Shown here one piece after another: positions 44,864 through 55,164 of a DNA stretch of 64,000 nucleotides. The DNA lies in assembly GCF_036346875.1 (NCBI RefSeq), contig NZ_CP107852.1, forward strand, positions 3,100,001-3,164,000, in the 5' to 3' direction. The position numbers and the translations under genes were made by a program. The first letter of the stretch is position 1, and each line of letters starts with the position of its first letter. Source of the DNA: Nocardia sp. NBC_00508. GTDB taxonomy: Bacteria; Actinomycetota; Actinomycetes; Mycobacteriales; Mycobacteriaceae. Under the pieces are notes generated by a model. It did not search any database, was not told the origin of the DNA, and saw only the letters and a list, made by a program, of their open reading frames with translations.

Positions 44864-44895
44864 CCGATATACAGGGCTGCAGCGCTGTGTATCGG
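44864..44895. promoter_or_regulatory. Imperfect 32-bp palindrome upstream of the 44051-44842 gene
   Basis: CCGATATACAG on the left mirrors CTGTGTATCGG on the right around a GGCTGCAGCG centre, with 12 of 14 arm positions complementary. It lies 22 bp upstream of the membrane-protein start, a typical operator position, and could also serve a promoter reading toward the LAL regulator. No factor is assigned. Confidence 0.5.
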
Positions 44896-45209
44896 CGGTC
44901 CCTGCGGCTCGGGCCGCGAACGGGCAATGCTTGGTCTCGGTGTCCTCGACAACAGGAGTCAGTCGGTGGCGCTCACTGGCCTACCATCACGGACGCGATC
45001 GAAAAGTGTTGCGCTCGTCGATAAATCCGCGTACTGCTGGTGGATGGCCCCCGGTGCGGTCTGCGCTCGGGATTGGTCATAGCCGCCGGGATTACCCCGC
45101 CCGATCGCCCGTTCTGGTGGCGGGCGTCACAAGCCATGTACTGCAACGTCGATGCAACCCCCACCAGCGACCTTGGCCGCGCGCCGACCGGCAGGCCATC
45201 GTTTGACGG
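44896..45209. other. Leader region of the LAL regulator gene
   Basis: About 310 bases without a supportable gene. A short fragment at 44908-44945 (CTGCGGCTCGGGCCGCGAACGGGCAATGC) resembles the repeat block at 15720-15760. The remainder has less extreme GC and probably contains the LAL promoter, but no clear hexamers or ribosome site are visible before the ATG at 45210. Confidence 0.4.
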
Positions 45210-47912
45210 ATGCTGCATGGTCGTGTCGATGAACAGACACAGATTCGCGCGCTACTGAACAGCGCCCAGGAAGGGCGGGGCGGCGCCCTGTTCATCACCG
45301 CCGAGCCCGGGGCGGGAAAGTCGGCGCTGCTGGAACTCGCGGCGAACTCGGTCGACGACAAGTGGCGGGTCTTGCGGTGCACCGGAATCCAGAGCGAGGC
45401 GGAACTGCCGTTCGCTGGGCTGCAACTGCTGCTATCTGCAGCGCTGGACAGCGTCGACGCGCTGCCGGAACGGGAACGCGAAGCACTGCTCGCCGCGCTC
45501 GGCGGCTCAGGCACGCACGCGGCCGACAACCGCTTCCTGGTCGGCATCGCCACAGTGACGCTGCTGACCGAGGTGTCGCGGGCCGGACCGGTGCTGTGCC
45601 TGGCCGATGACGCGCACTGGCTGGACCGATCCTCCGCGGACACGTTGCTGTTCGCGGCACGCAGGCTGAGCGAGCGGGGCATCGTTGTCCTGGTCGCCGG
45701 ACGGCCGGAGTTCTCCGCGCCAGGCATACCAGAAATGCACTTGGGCTCCCTCGATACCACCGCGGCGCTCGAGCTACTGGCGGACCGCACGCCCGAGCTG
45801 CCGTCCGCGCTTCGTGATCGAGTGCTGGCTACGGCGGAGGGCAATCCTTTGGCGCTGCTCGAACTCCCGCGGATGGACATCGATGCGCTGTCGCCGGAAC
45901 CGTTTCCGCTACCGGACCGATTACAGCGGGCCTATCAGTCCCAGATCGCCGACAAACCCGAGTCGGCACGGCTGGCGCTGCTGGTTGCCGCCGCCGAGGA
46001 CAGCGGCGACCTGGCTCTGGTGCTACGGGTCCTCGGCGAGCTCGGATCGACGGTCGAGGGGCTCGCAATTGCCGAGCAGTCCGGCATGCTGACGGTCGCG
46101 GGACAGTCGATCACCTTTCACCATCCCCTCAAACGCGCGGCCGCCTACCGGATCGCGCCGTTCACGCAGCGCCTCGCGGTGCACGCGGCGATTGCCGCCG
46201 CCCTGACCGACCAACCGGACCGCCGAGCCTGGCATCTGGCTGCGGCCGCTGCCGGGCCGGACGAAACAGCGGCTGCGGCGCTGGAAGCCGCCGCTCAGCG
46301 TGCCCACTGCCGAACCGGCATCGCCACTGCCGCCACCGCCCTGGAAAGGGCAGCACGGCTCAGTCCGGATTCAGCGGACCGAGTCCGCCGCCTGCTTCTC
46401 GCCGTCGAAGCGGCCGCCGAGGCGGGCCAGCCGGAGCGTGCCCTTCGGCTGGCCGACGAGATAGACGGATCGTTGACGGAGTGGCCGTCCGGGCGCGCCC
46501 GTCTTGTCCACGTTCGAGCCCGCGTCGAGCTCGCACGCGGCTCACTGCGCGAAGCGCACACGCTGCTGTTGCGTTCGGCTTCCTATGTCGCCTACGTCGC
46601 GCCTGGTCAGGCGGCGGAGTCGCTGATCCATGCCTCCGTGGCGGCATGGATCAGCGGGAACCTGCACGGGATCACCGAAGCTCAGGCAGCCATCGCCGAG
46701 CTTGCCCTCGGTCCGGAACATGAGAAGCTGCTCGCTGTGCTGGAAGGTCCGATCGGGTTGCACTCCGACGATCCAGCGGAGGGCGTGCGGCGCGTCCGAG
46801 CGCTGCTGCGATCGGGCTACACCAGTGAGCCGGGGGGGACGCTCGCGTTGGCGCTGCAGGCGACCTACTCGGGCGAGGTCGACGACGGGCGTCAGATCCT
46901 GATCGAGCTGGCCAGAACCTGCCGCGACGGCGGCATGGTCGGGTGGCTGCCCGTGGTCGGCAGTTCCCTTGGCACCGTCGAGATGCTGCTCGGACACTTC
47001 CACGAGGCCGATGCGGCCCTGAGCGAGAGCCTCCGAACCGCGCAGGAAGTGGACCAACCGAATCGGGTGAGCCAAGCCCGATCCGTCCTGGCCGTTCTCG
47101 CGGCGATCCGCGGGGACGAGCCCCAGTGCCGCGAACTCGCCCAGCGCTGTCTGCGCCATTTCTCCACCGACTTCAATGCCCTCGAAATCACGCACGCCGA
47201 GTGGGCACTCGGTCTCCTGGATCTCGCCTACGGCCGCTACGAGGCGGCCATCGATCGGTTCGAGGCGCTGTACGAGAGTCCGTATCGTGCGCTCGGCCAA
47301 TGGATCCACCTCATGAGTGATCGGGTCGAGGCCGCGGTCCGGCTACGCAGCCCCGAACGCGCGATCGAACCGATGACCGTGCTCGAACAGTGGTCCGCGG
47401 CCACGGGCTCGCGCTGGATCGAGGCGCATCTGCTGCGCTGTCGCGGCATGCTCGACGGCGACGGCGAATCCTTCGCTCGTGCGCTGGACCTACATGCCGC
47501 CGAACGACGCTGGTTCGACCACAGCCGTACTGGGCTGCTATATGGTGAATGGCTGCGCCGGGAACGCTCCAAGACCATGGCGCGGTCGGTGCTGCGCGAT
47601 GCGCTGCGAACCTTCGAGCGTCTCGATGCCCGGCCGTGGGCCGAACGCGCCCGCGTCGAGTTGCGCGCGGTCGGTGTGGCCGCGCGCGGCCGCACCCGAT
47701 CGGACCTGGCCGGAGCACTCACGCCGCAGGAGCTGCAAGTTGTGCGATTGGCCGCCGCGGGCGCGACGAACAAAGAGATCGCCAGCCAACTGCTGCTGAG
47801 TCCCAAAACCGTGGCACACCATCTTTATCGAGCGTTTCCGAAGCTGGGTGTCACCAATCGGCAAGCGCTGGCGCACGTCGATTTGTACAGCGGCGTGGAT
47901 CCGGAGAGCTGA
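45210..47912 (+). CDS. LuxR-family LAL regulator adjacent to the RiPP genes
   Basis: A 900-residue regulator. Walker A AEPGAGKS is at 31-38, Walker B VLCLADDAHWLDR at 128-140, followed by a long TPR-like helical region and a C-terminal LuxR helix-turn-helix (about 840-895: LTPQELQVVRLAAAGATNKEIASQLLLSPKTVAHHLY). It lies upstream of, and co-directional with, the precursor, radical SAM and MFS genes, 282 bp away, and is the natural candidate to activate them. It is a distinct paralogue of the 16194-18797 regulator. Location inside an otherwise conserved gene order marks it as part of an inserted island. Confidence 0.92.
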   Translation: MLHGRVDEQTQIRALLNSAQEGRGGALFITAEPGAGKSALLELAANSVDDKWRVLRCTGIQSEAELPFAGLQLLLSAALDSVDALPEREREALLAALGGSGTHAADNRFLVGIATVTLLTEVSRAGPVLCLADDAHWLDRSSADTLLFAARRLSERGIVVLVAGRPEFSAPGIPEMHLGSLDTTAALELLADRTPELPSALRDRVLATAEGNPLALLELPRMDIDALSPEPFPLPDRLQRAYQSQIADKPESARLALLVAAAEDSGDLALVLRVLGELGSTVEGLAIAEQSGMLTVAGQSITFHHPLKRAAAYRIAPFTQRLAVHAAIAAALTDQPDRRAWHLAAAAAGPDETAAAALEAAAQRAHCRTGIATAATALERAARLSPDSADRVRRLLLAVEAAAEAGQPERALRLADEIDGSLTEWPSGRARLVHVRARVELARGSLREAHTLLLRSASYVAYVAPGQAAESLIHASVAAWISGNLHGITEAQAAIAELALGPEHEKLLAVLEGPIGLHSDDPAEGVRRVRALLRSGYTSEPGGTLALALQATYSGEVDDGRQILIELARTCRDGGMVGWLPVVGSSLGTVEMLLGHFHEADAALSESLRTAQEVDQPNRVSQARSVLAVLAAIRGDEPQCRELAQRCLRHFSTDFNALEITHAEWALGLLDLAYGRYEAAIDRFEALYESPYRALGQWIHLMSDRVEAAVRLRSPERAIEPMTVLEQWSAATGSRWIEAHLLRCRGMLDGDGESFARALDLHAAERRWFDHSRTGLLYGEWLRRERSKTMARSVLRDALRTFERLDARPWAERARVELRAVGVAARGRTRSDLAGALTPQELQVVRLAAAGATNKEIASQLLLSPKTVAHHLYRAFPKLGVTNRQALAHVDLYSGVDPES

Positions 47913-47925
47913 TCCGGACGACCTA

Positions 47926-47939
47926 TACCGACATCGGTA
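47926..47939 (+). promoter_or_regulatory. Inverted repeat upstream of the RiPP precursor
   Basis: TACCGA-CA-TCGGTA is a perfect 6-2-6 palindrome just after the LAL stop and about 255 bp upstream of the precursor start. A related half-site, GTCCGATACC, follows at 47944. This fits a binding site for a dimeric regulator such as the LAL protein. No clear -10/-35 pair is identified in 47940-48194. Confidence 0.45.
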
Positions 47940-48194
47940 ACTTGTCCGATACCGCAGGCCAAGTGCCCGCCGTAACGTCATCGGCGGGGTAGCCAGCGGG
48001 ATGTGCGAGCGATCCGCTCCACAGAATGCGAACCCCGAACCCGCCGACTGATAGTCGGCGTCGTATTCGTCGGTGTCCGCGTCCCGACCGATTCTTGTGC
48101 CGATCACTCGATCCCGGACATTTCGCTCGCGGTCCGTGCTCGGCGCCGAATCCGAAAGAGCAAGGGCGCCGGTCGAACGAAGGAAGGAATCGCC

Positions 48195-48425
48195 ATGACC
48201 GGATCCACTCTCACCACTCCGACCGGCATCGACGCCGGACTCGGCCTTGCCGAACTCGCCGCGCGACTGCCGGCGGCGACCGCTGTGCGACCCGCTCTGC
48301 GGCGCCACGTGGCTGCGGGCAACTCCGCCAACCGAGGAAACTTCAACTCCTTCATCGAGAACAAGGGGAACTTCAACTCGTTCATCAGCGGGAACTTCAA
48401 CTCGTTCATCGGCCCGAGCCGGTAG
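48195..48425 (+). CDS. RiPP precursor peptide with three FNSFI core repeats
   Basis: A 76-residue peptide starting at the ATG at 48195, seven bases after AGGAAGG. Residues 1-45 form a leader with an LAELAARLPAA helix, as in FxSxx-COOH precursors. The last 29 residues hold three GNFNSFI units (Phe at 50, 60 and 68), separated by ENK and S, ending GPSR. F-N-S-F-I fits the FxSxx motif of precursors matured by FxsB-type radical SAM enzymes, but in known members, as I recall them, that motif appears once, at the very C-terminus. Two units are identical over 21 bases, pointing to recent duplication. The maturase gene follows. Confidence 0.85.
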   Translation: MTGSTLTTPTGIDAGLGLAELAARLPAATAVRPALRRHVAAGNSANRGNFNSFIENKGNFNSFISGNFNSFIGPSR

Positions 48426-48450
48426 ATCCGGAACAGGTCCTATCCGAGGT

Positions 48451-48482
48451 CGGCCCGGTGCGTCCGGTGACGCGCCGGGCCG
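48451..48482 (+). terminator. Strong hairpin between precursor and maturase genes
   Basis: CGGCCCGG-T-GCGTC pairs with GACGC-G-CCGGGCCG around a CGGT tetraloop: a 14-bp stem with one wobble pair, starting 25 bases after the precursor stop. There is no U-run, so it may be a leaky terminator or a stabiliser of the precursor mRNA 3' end. Either would yield more peptide than enzyme, as RiPP pathways need. Confidence 0.6.
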
Positions 48483-48527
48483 TCTCGATCATGGCGGCGG
48501 ACAGCCCGCCGGAGAGGCGAAGAAGAA

Positions 48528-49730
48528 ATGGGATCGCAGTCGTGGCCTGACGTCGGGTTGGACGTCGAAGGCTTACGCGGGACCGGCTGGCAGCCGTTGC
48601 CGTTCGCCCAGTTCATCGTGAAGATCCACAGCCGCTGCAATCTTGCCTGCGACTACTGTTACGTCTACGAGATGGCCGATCAGAGTTGGCGCGGCCAGCC
48701 CAAGACCATGTCTGATCAGGTCTTCACCGAAGCCTGCCGGATCATCGGCGAACATGCGCGCCGATTCGCCTTGCCCGCAGTGAGTTTGGTGTTTCATGGC
48801 GGGGAGCCGTTGCTTGTCGGACACGAGACCCTGGAACGCTTCGCGCGACATGCCCGGCAGACGCTGGAGCCGATTACCGAGGTGCGGCTCGGCATGCAGA
48901 CCAACGGGGTGCTGCTGGATACGGAGTTCCTTCGGATCTGCGATCGCTGGGGGATCCAGATCGGAGTCAGCCTCGATGGCGACCGAGGGGCCAACGACCG
49001 GCACCGGAAGTATCGCCGGGGCACCGGCAGCTACGACGACGTTGCCAAGGGGCTGGAGTTGCTCGGCCGCGACCACCGCCATCTGTACTCCGGCCTGTTG
49101 TGCACGATCGACGTCGCGAACGATCCGATCGAAACCTACGAGGCACTCGTTCACTTCGGCCCACTCGACATCGATTTTCTTCTGCCGCACGGCAACTGGA
49201 CCACCCCGCCGCCCGCAAAGGTCGCCGACATCGCGGCGACGCCGTACGCCGACTGGCTGATCGCGATCTTCGATCGCTGGTACGGCGCTCCCGAACTGGA
49301 GACCCGAGTGCGGCTGTTCGACGAGGTGATCGAGCTGCTGCTGGGTGGTCAGGGCGCATCGGAATCCGTTGGCCTGGCGCCGATCCAGGTTGCCGTCATC
49401 GAAACCGACGGCACGCTGGAACAGGTCGACGCGCTGAAGTCAGCCTTTGCGGGCGCCGCCGAGATCCGACCGGCCGACCATGGCAATCCGCTGGATGAGG
49501 CGCTCTGGGAACCGGCTGTGGTTGCTCGCCAAATCGGCGTCGAGGCGCTGAGCGACACCTGCCGGGCCTGCCCGGTGCACAAAGTCTGCGGCGCAGGACA
49601 TTACGCCCACCGCTATCGTGACGGCATGGGATTCCGGAACCCTTCGGTCTATTGCGGTGACCTCGAGCGTCTGATCCGCCACATCGAAACCAGAGTCAGA
49701 GCCGACATCACCGCGGCGACGGGGAGATGA
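48528..49730 (+). CDS. FxsB-like radical SAM/SPASM peptide maturase
   Basis: A 400-residue radical SAM enzyme. The [4Fe-4S]-SAM cluster Cys are C37, C41 and C44 (SRCNLACDYCYVYEMADQSW), with FHGGEPLLVG near 85 and the SLDG strand near 148. A C-terminal SPASM-type half has C345, C348, C354 and C376 in TCRACPVHKVCGAGHYAHRY and NPSVYC. The WQPLPFAQFIVKIHSRC start and the ending match FxsB cyclophane-forming maturases, which are thought to cross-link a Phe side chain to a nearby residue. There is no FxsC-like TIR-domain extension. The ribosome site GAGGCGAAGAAG is modest. The stop overlaps the MFS start. Confidence 0.92.
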   Translation: MGSQSWPDVGLDVEGLRGTGWQPLPFAQFIVKIHSRCNLACDYCYVYEMADQSWRGQPKTMSDQVFTEACRIIGEHARRFALPAVSLVFHGGEPLLVGHETLERFARHARQTLEPITEVRLGMQTNGVLLDTEFLRICDRWGIQIGVSLDGDRGANDRHRKYRRGTGSYDDVAKGLELLGRDHRHLYSGLLCTIDVANDPIETYEALVHFGPLDIDFLLPHGNWTTPPPAKVADIAATPYADWLIAIFDRWYGAPELETRVRLFDEVIELLLGGQGASESVGLAPIQVAVIETDGTLEQVDALKSAFAGAAEIRPADHGNPLDEALWEPAVVARQIGVEALSDTCRACPVHKVCGAGHYAHRYRDGMGFRNPSVYCGDLERLIRHIETRVRADITAATGR

Positions 49731-50953
49731 GCGAACCGCGGATCATCCGCATCGACAGGGATTTCGCGTTGCTGTGGTCGGGTAACGCGGCCTCTCTGGT
49801 CGGGTTCTACGGGGTGCGCCTCGCCTATCCGCTGCTGGTTTTGTCGGTGACCCACTCCCCCGCGCTCGCGGGCTGGGTCGGGTTCGCGGTAATGCTTCCG
49901 AGTCTGGTCTTCCAGATCCCGGCGGGCATCGCCGCGGACTACGGGAATCGGCGTCGGAACCTGCTGCTCTGCCAGTCGGGCGGGCTGGCGGCGACCTGCT
50001 TGGCTATCGCGGTCGTCATGTTCGAGTTGCCGAACCCCGCAATGCTTCTCATGATCACCGCTTTCGTCGAGGGCACCTCCTATGTCTTCTTCGAAGCCAG
50101 CGAACTGGCCGCCATCCGTGACATCGTCGACGTCGAGCATCGCCGCGTCGCGCTGGCGTTCTTCGAAGCCGAACAGCCCGTCGCCTTGGTGGTCGGCCGG
50201 GCCACCGGTGCTGCCGCCTACGGGGTGGCGCAATGGCTGCCCTTCGCGATGAACGCCGTGTCGTACGTTTTCTGCCGGGAGACTCTGCAGTCGATCCAAT
50301 GGGGTTCCGCCGAGCAGCCTCCGCGGAGCGAACGAACCGGTCCGGGAGTATGGAAACTAATCCGGGATGGTGCCCAGATCATCTGGACCGAACCGTTCCT
50401 GCGCACCACGACCGTGATCGGCGGACTGTCGAACCTGGTCATCCAGGTGGGCCTGCTGCTGATCATGGTGGAACTCGAGAGAGGCGAGGGAGCGACGTGG
50501 ACGATCGGTATCGTCCTCGGCGCGGCGGGCGTCGGCGGCATCATCGGCTCCGCCGTTGCGTCGAAGCTGGTCAAACGGTTCGGCCGAACGACGGTCTATC
50601 GCAGCGCGCTGTGGGCGTGGACGGCGCTGCTGCTGCCGATCTCGCTGAGTTCGAATCCCGTGGTGCTCGCGGTGTGCTGGTTCGGTGTCGGCGGGGTCGG
50701 CGTCATGACCAACGTCCTGCTGACAATCTTCCGCGTGGAAGTCATCCCCGAGAAAACCCTCGGCCGGACGATCGGCACGCTCTCCATGGTGACCGACGGT
50801 TCCGCCGCCATCGGCACGCTGCTCGCGGGCTACCTCCTGAGCGGGTTCGGCACGACCGGCACCGGTGTGCTGCTGACCTGCGCCATGTTCGTCATCGCGG
50901 TCAGCGGGAGCCGCATGACCACACCCGCGCAGCAACGGCGCGTGCGGAGGTGA
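49727..50953 (+). CDS. MFS transporter, probable peptide exporter
   Basis: A 408-residue major-facilitator protein with about 12 membrane helices. It has the loop 2-3 motif DYGNRRRNLLL near residue 65 and a second-half repeat ending GYLLSGFGTTGTG. It resembles EntS-type and drug-exporting MFS proteins. The ATG overlaps the radical SAM stop by four bases (ATGA at 49727), tying its production to the maturase. Export of the modified peptide is the simplest job; self-protection is an alternative. The gene ends 23 bp from the convergent clpB stop. Confidence 0.9.
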   Translation: MSEPRIIRIDRDFALLWSGNAASLVGFYGVRLAYPLLVLSVTHSPALAGWVGFAVMLPSLVFQIPAGIAADYGNRRRNLLLCQSGGLAATCLAIAVVMFELPNPAMLLMITAFVEGTSYVFFEASELAAIRDIVDVEHRRVALAFFEAEQPVALVVGRATGAAAYGVAQWLPFAMNAVSYVFCRETLQSIQWGSAEQPPRSERTGPGVWKLIRDGAQIIWTEPFLRTTTVIGGLSNLVIQVGLLLIMVELERGEGATWTIGIVLGAAGVGGIIGSAVASKLVKRFGRTTVYRSALWAWTALLLPISLSSNPVVLAVCWFGVGGVGVMTNVLLTIFRVEVIPEKTLGRTIGTLSMVTDGSAAIGTLLAGYLLSGFGTTGTGVLLTCAMFVIAVSGSRMTTPAQQRRVRR

Positions 50954-50976
50954 CGCTCCGCACGTCCGCCGCGTGC

Positions 50977-53532
<2,556 letters not shown>

Positions 53533-53631
53533 GAGTCACCTTCCTACTGGTCGATTCGCACGGCGCCCAGCGCGATCTCACTCGACCGTCGTCCGGCTCG
53601 GCACCGTTCCTATCCGTCCAACGTTGGAAAG

Positions 53632-53652
53632 GTTGAGTCTGTTCCGCTCAAG
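53632..53652 (-). promoter_or_regulatory. HAIR-type HspR operator upstream of clpB
   Basis: On the minus strand the site reads CTTGAGC-N7-ACTCAAC, a close match to the HAIR consensus CTTGAGT-N7-ACTCAAG and identical in 18 of 21 positions to the site upstream of dnaK. HspR, encoded at 58825-59259, should repress clpB until heat shock. The remainder of 53533-53855 holds the clpB promoter and no other recognised feature. Confidence 0.85.
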
Positions 53653-53855
53653 TTTGAAATTCTCCGTCGAGCCGTTCCGGCTGTGTCGATGGGTCGCCGG
53701 ATCGAGTCGAACGCTACGCCGCGACATGGGCGAAAGCGACGACTCCGACACCGCCGAATGCGGTGATTGCGCGCTTCGACCGCCTTCGGGTGCCTACGAT
53801 GGCCACGGCCGTCAGTCGATGCATCACTATTCAGCCCGAGTCGAGGAGCCAACGG

Positions 53856-54791
53856 ATGCGTGCGATCGTGGTACGGAAGTTCGGAGCGACACCGGAGCTA
53901 GCCGAGATGCCGATGCCCGAGCCGGGGCCGGGAACCGTGCGGGTGCAACTCCAGGCGGCCGGGGTGAATCCCTTCGACCAGCGGATGGCCTCCGGCGTGC
54001 TGGACGGCAGATTGCCGCACGATTTTCCGATGATCCTCGGGGTGGACGGTGCGGGCACCGTCGCCACGCTCGGCGCGGGCGTCAGCCGGTTCGCGGTCGG
54101 CGACCGGGTGGTCGGCAAGTTCCTCACACCGCCGGTCGGCCACGGCAGCTTCGCCGAGTACGCGGTGCTCCCCGAAGGGGGGACGCTGGTGCCGATCCCG
54201 GTCGGGGTCCCTACCGTCCAGGCCGCGGCGTTGCCGACCGCGGGGGTCACCGCACAGGACCTCGTGGACGCCACCAACATCCAACCCGGCCAGACCGTGC
54301 TGATCGTGGGCGCCACCGGCGGCGTCGGCTCGTTCCTGGTACAGCTGGCCAATATCGCGGGCGCGCATGTCATCGCGACGGCGAGGAGCGGCTCCGCCGA
54401 CCAGATGACCCGTCTCGGTGCGACCGAGACGGTCGACTACACCGCCGGCCCGGTGCGCGACCAAGTCCTCGCCACGCATCCCGAGGGCATAGATGTCCTG
54501 TTCGACCTGGTCAGCGCACCCGAGGCGCTCGCGGAGCTGACCACCCTCGTTCGTGACGGCGGGACGGTGTACTCCACTACCTTCGCCGCCGACGAGGACG
54601 CCTTGCGCGCACGGTCCATCACGGGCGGCAACATCGAATCCAAAGGCAGGGCTCCGGAATTGGCCCGGCTGATCCAGCGGGTCGCGGCAGGCGACGTGGT
54701 GGTGCCGATCGACGCGACCGTACCGCTCGCAGAGGGGCCCGCGGTCATCGGCGCACCCGGCGCGCGTGGCAAGACCGTGCTCGCCATTTGA
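53856..54791 (+). CDS. Zinc-independent quinone oxidoreductase (MDR superfamily)
   Basis: A 311-residue medium-chain dehydrogenase/reductase. The GroES-like start (MRAIVVRKFGATPELAEMPMPEPGPG) lacks the zinc-ligand Cys cluster of alcohol dehydrogenases. The Rossmann motif VGATGGVGSFLVQLA near residue 150 and the ARSGSADQMTRLGATETVDY NADPH-site pattern fit quinone reductases. The ATG at 53856 follows GAGGAG. It is divergent from clpB, with the HAIR box lying between the two genes, so possible heat-shock influence on this gene should be kept in mind. Confidence 0.9.
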   Translation: MRAIVVRKFGATPELAEMPMPEPGPGTVRVQLQAAGVNPFDQRMASGVLDGRLPHDFPMILGVDGAGTVATLGAGVSRFAVGDRVVGKFLTPPVGHGSFAEYAVLPEGGTLVPIPVGVPTVQAAALPTAGVTAQDLVDATNIQPGQTVLIVGATGGVGSFLVQLANIAGAHVIATARSGSADQMTRLGATETVDYTAGPVRDQVLATHPEGIDVLFDLVSAPEALAELTTLVRDGGTVYSTTFAADEDALRARSITGGNIESKGRAPELARLIQRVAAGDVVVPIDATVPLAEGPAVIGAPGARGKTVLAI

Positions 54792-54829
54792 GCGCTACCG
54801 CCAGGCCCAGCGCCGGATCGACACCCCGT

Positions 54830-54937
54830 GAGGCCGCCGGATTCGTCTTCTGGCCGACCGACGGGGAACCTGTCGAACAGATCCGTCGTTATACCGAGCA
54901 AGTCGTGCCCGCGGTCCGAGCCGGCGCCGGGGCCTGA
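54830..54937 (+). pseudogene. C-terminal remnant of an LLM-class flavin-dependent oxidoreductase
   Basis: The frame 54830-54937, ending in TGA, encodes EAAGFVFWPTDGEPVEQI followed by RRYTEQVVPAVR, a typical end of luciferase-like monooxygenases (GFVFWPxDGDPVEQ...EEVVPAVR). No start codon, upstream barrel or ribosome site accompanies it, so only the last 36 codons of a lost gene remain. The rest of 54792-55164 holds no recognised gene; it likely contains the promoter of the 55165 gene. Confidence 0.6.
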
Positions 54938-55164
54938 CCGGCCGTCTCATCGCGACGACGCGGCGAGGGTTTCGGTGCGGCTCGCCCGCGGCGCCCCGCA
55001 CGACGGGTCAGCGACATCCGCCGTTTGCCCACCGATTACCGTTTGGCCGGGTCTTACGGCTTATACCCACACGACCACGGCATTTTCGGGGATACTTGTC
55101 GGCGGGAGACCGCCGGTAACGGGTATGTCCCCGGGCAGAACTGAGGGAAAGGAAGCTCGACGTC

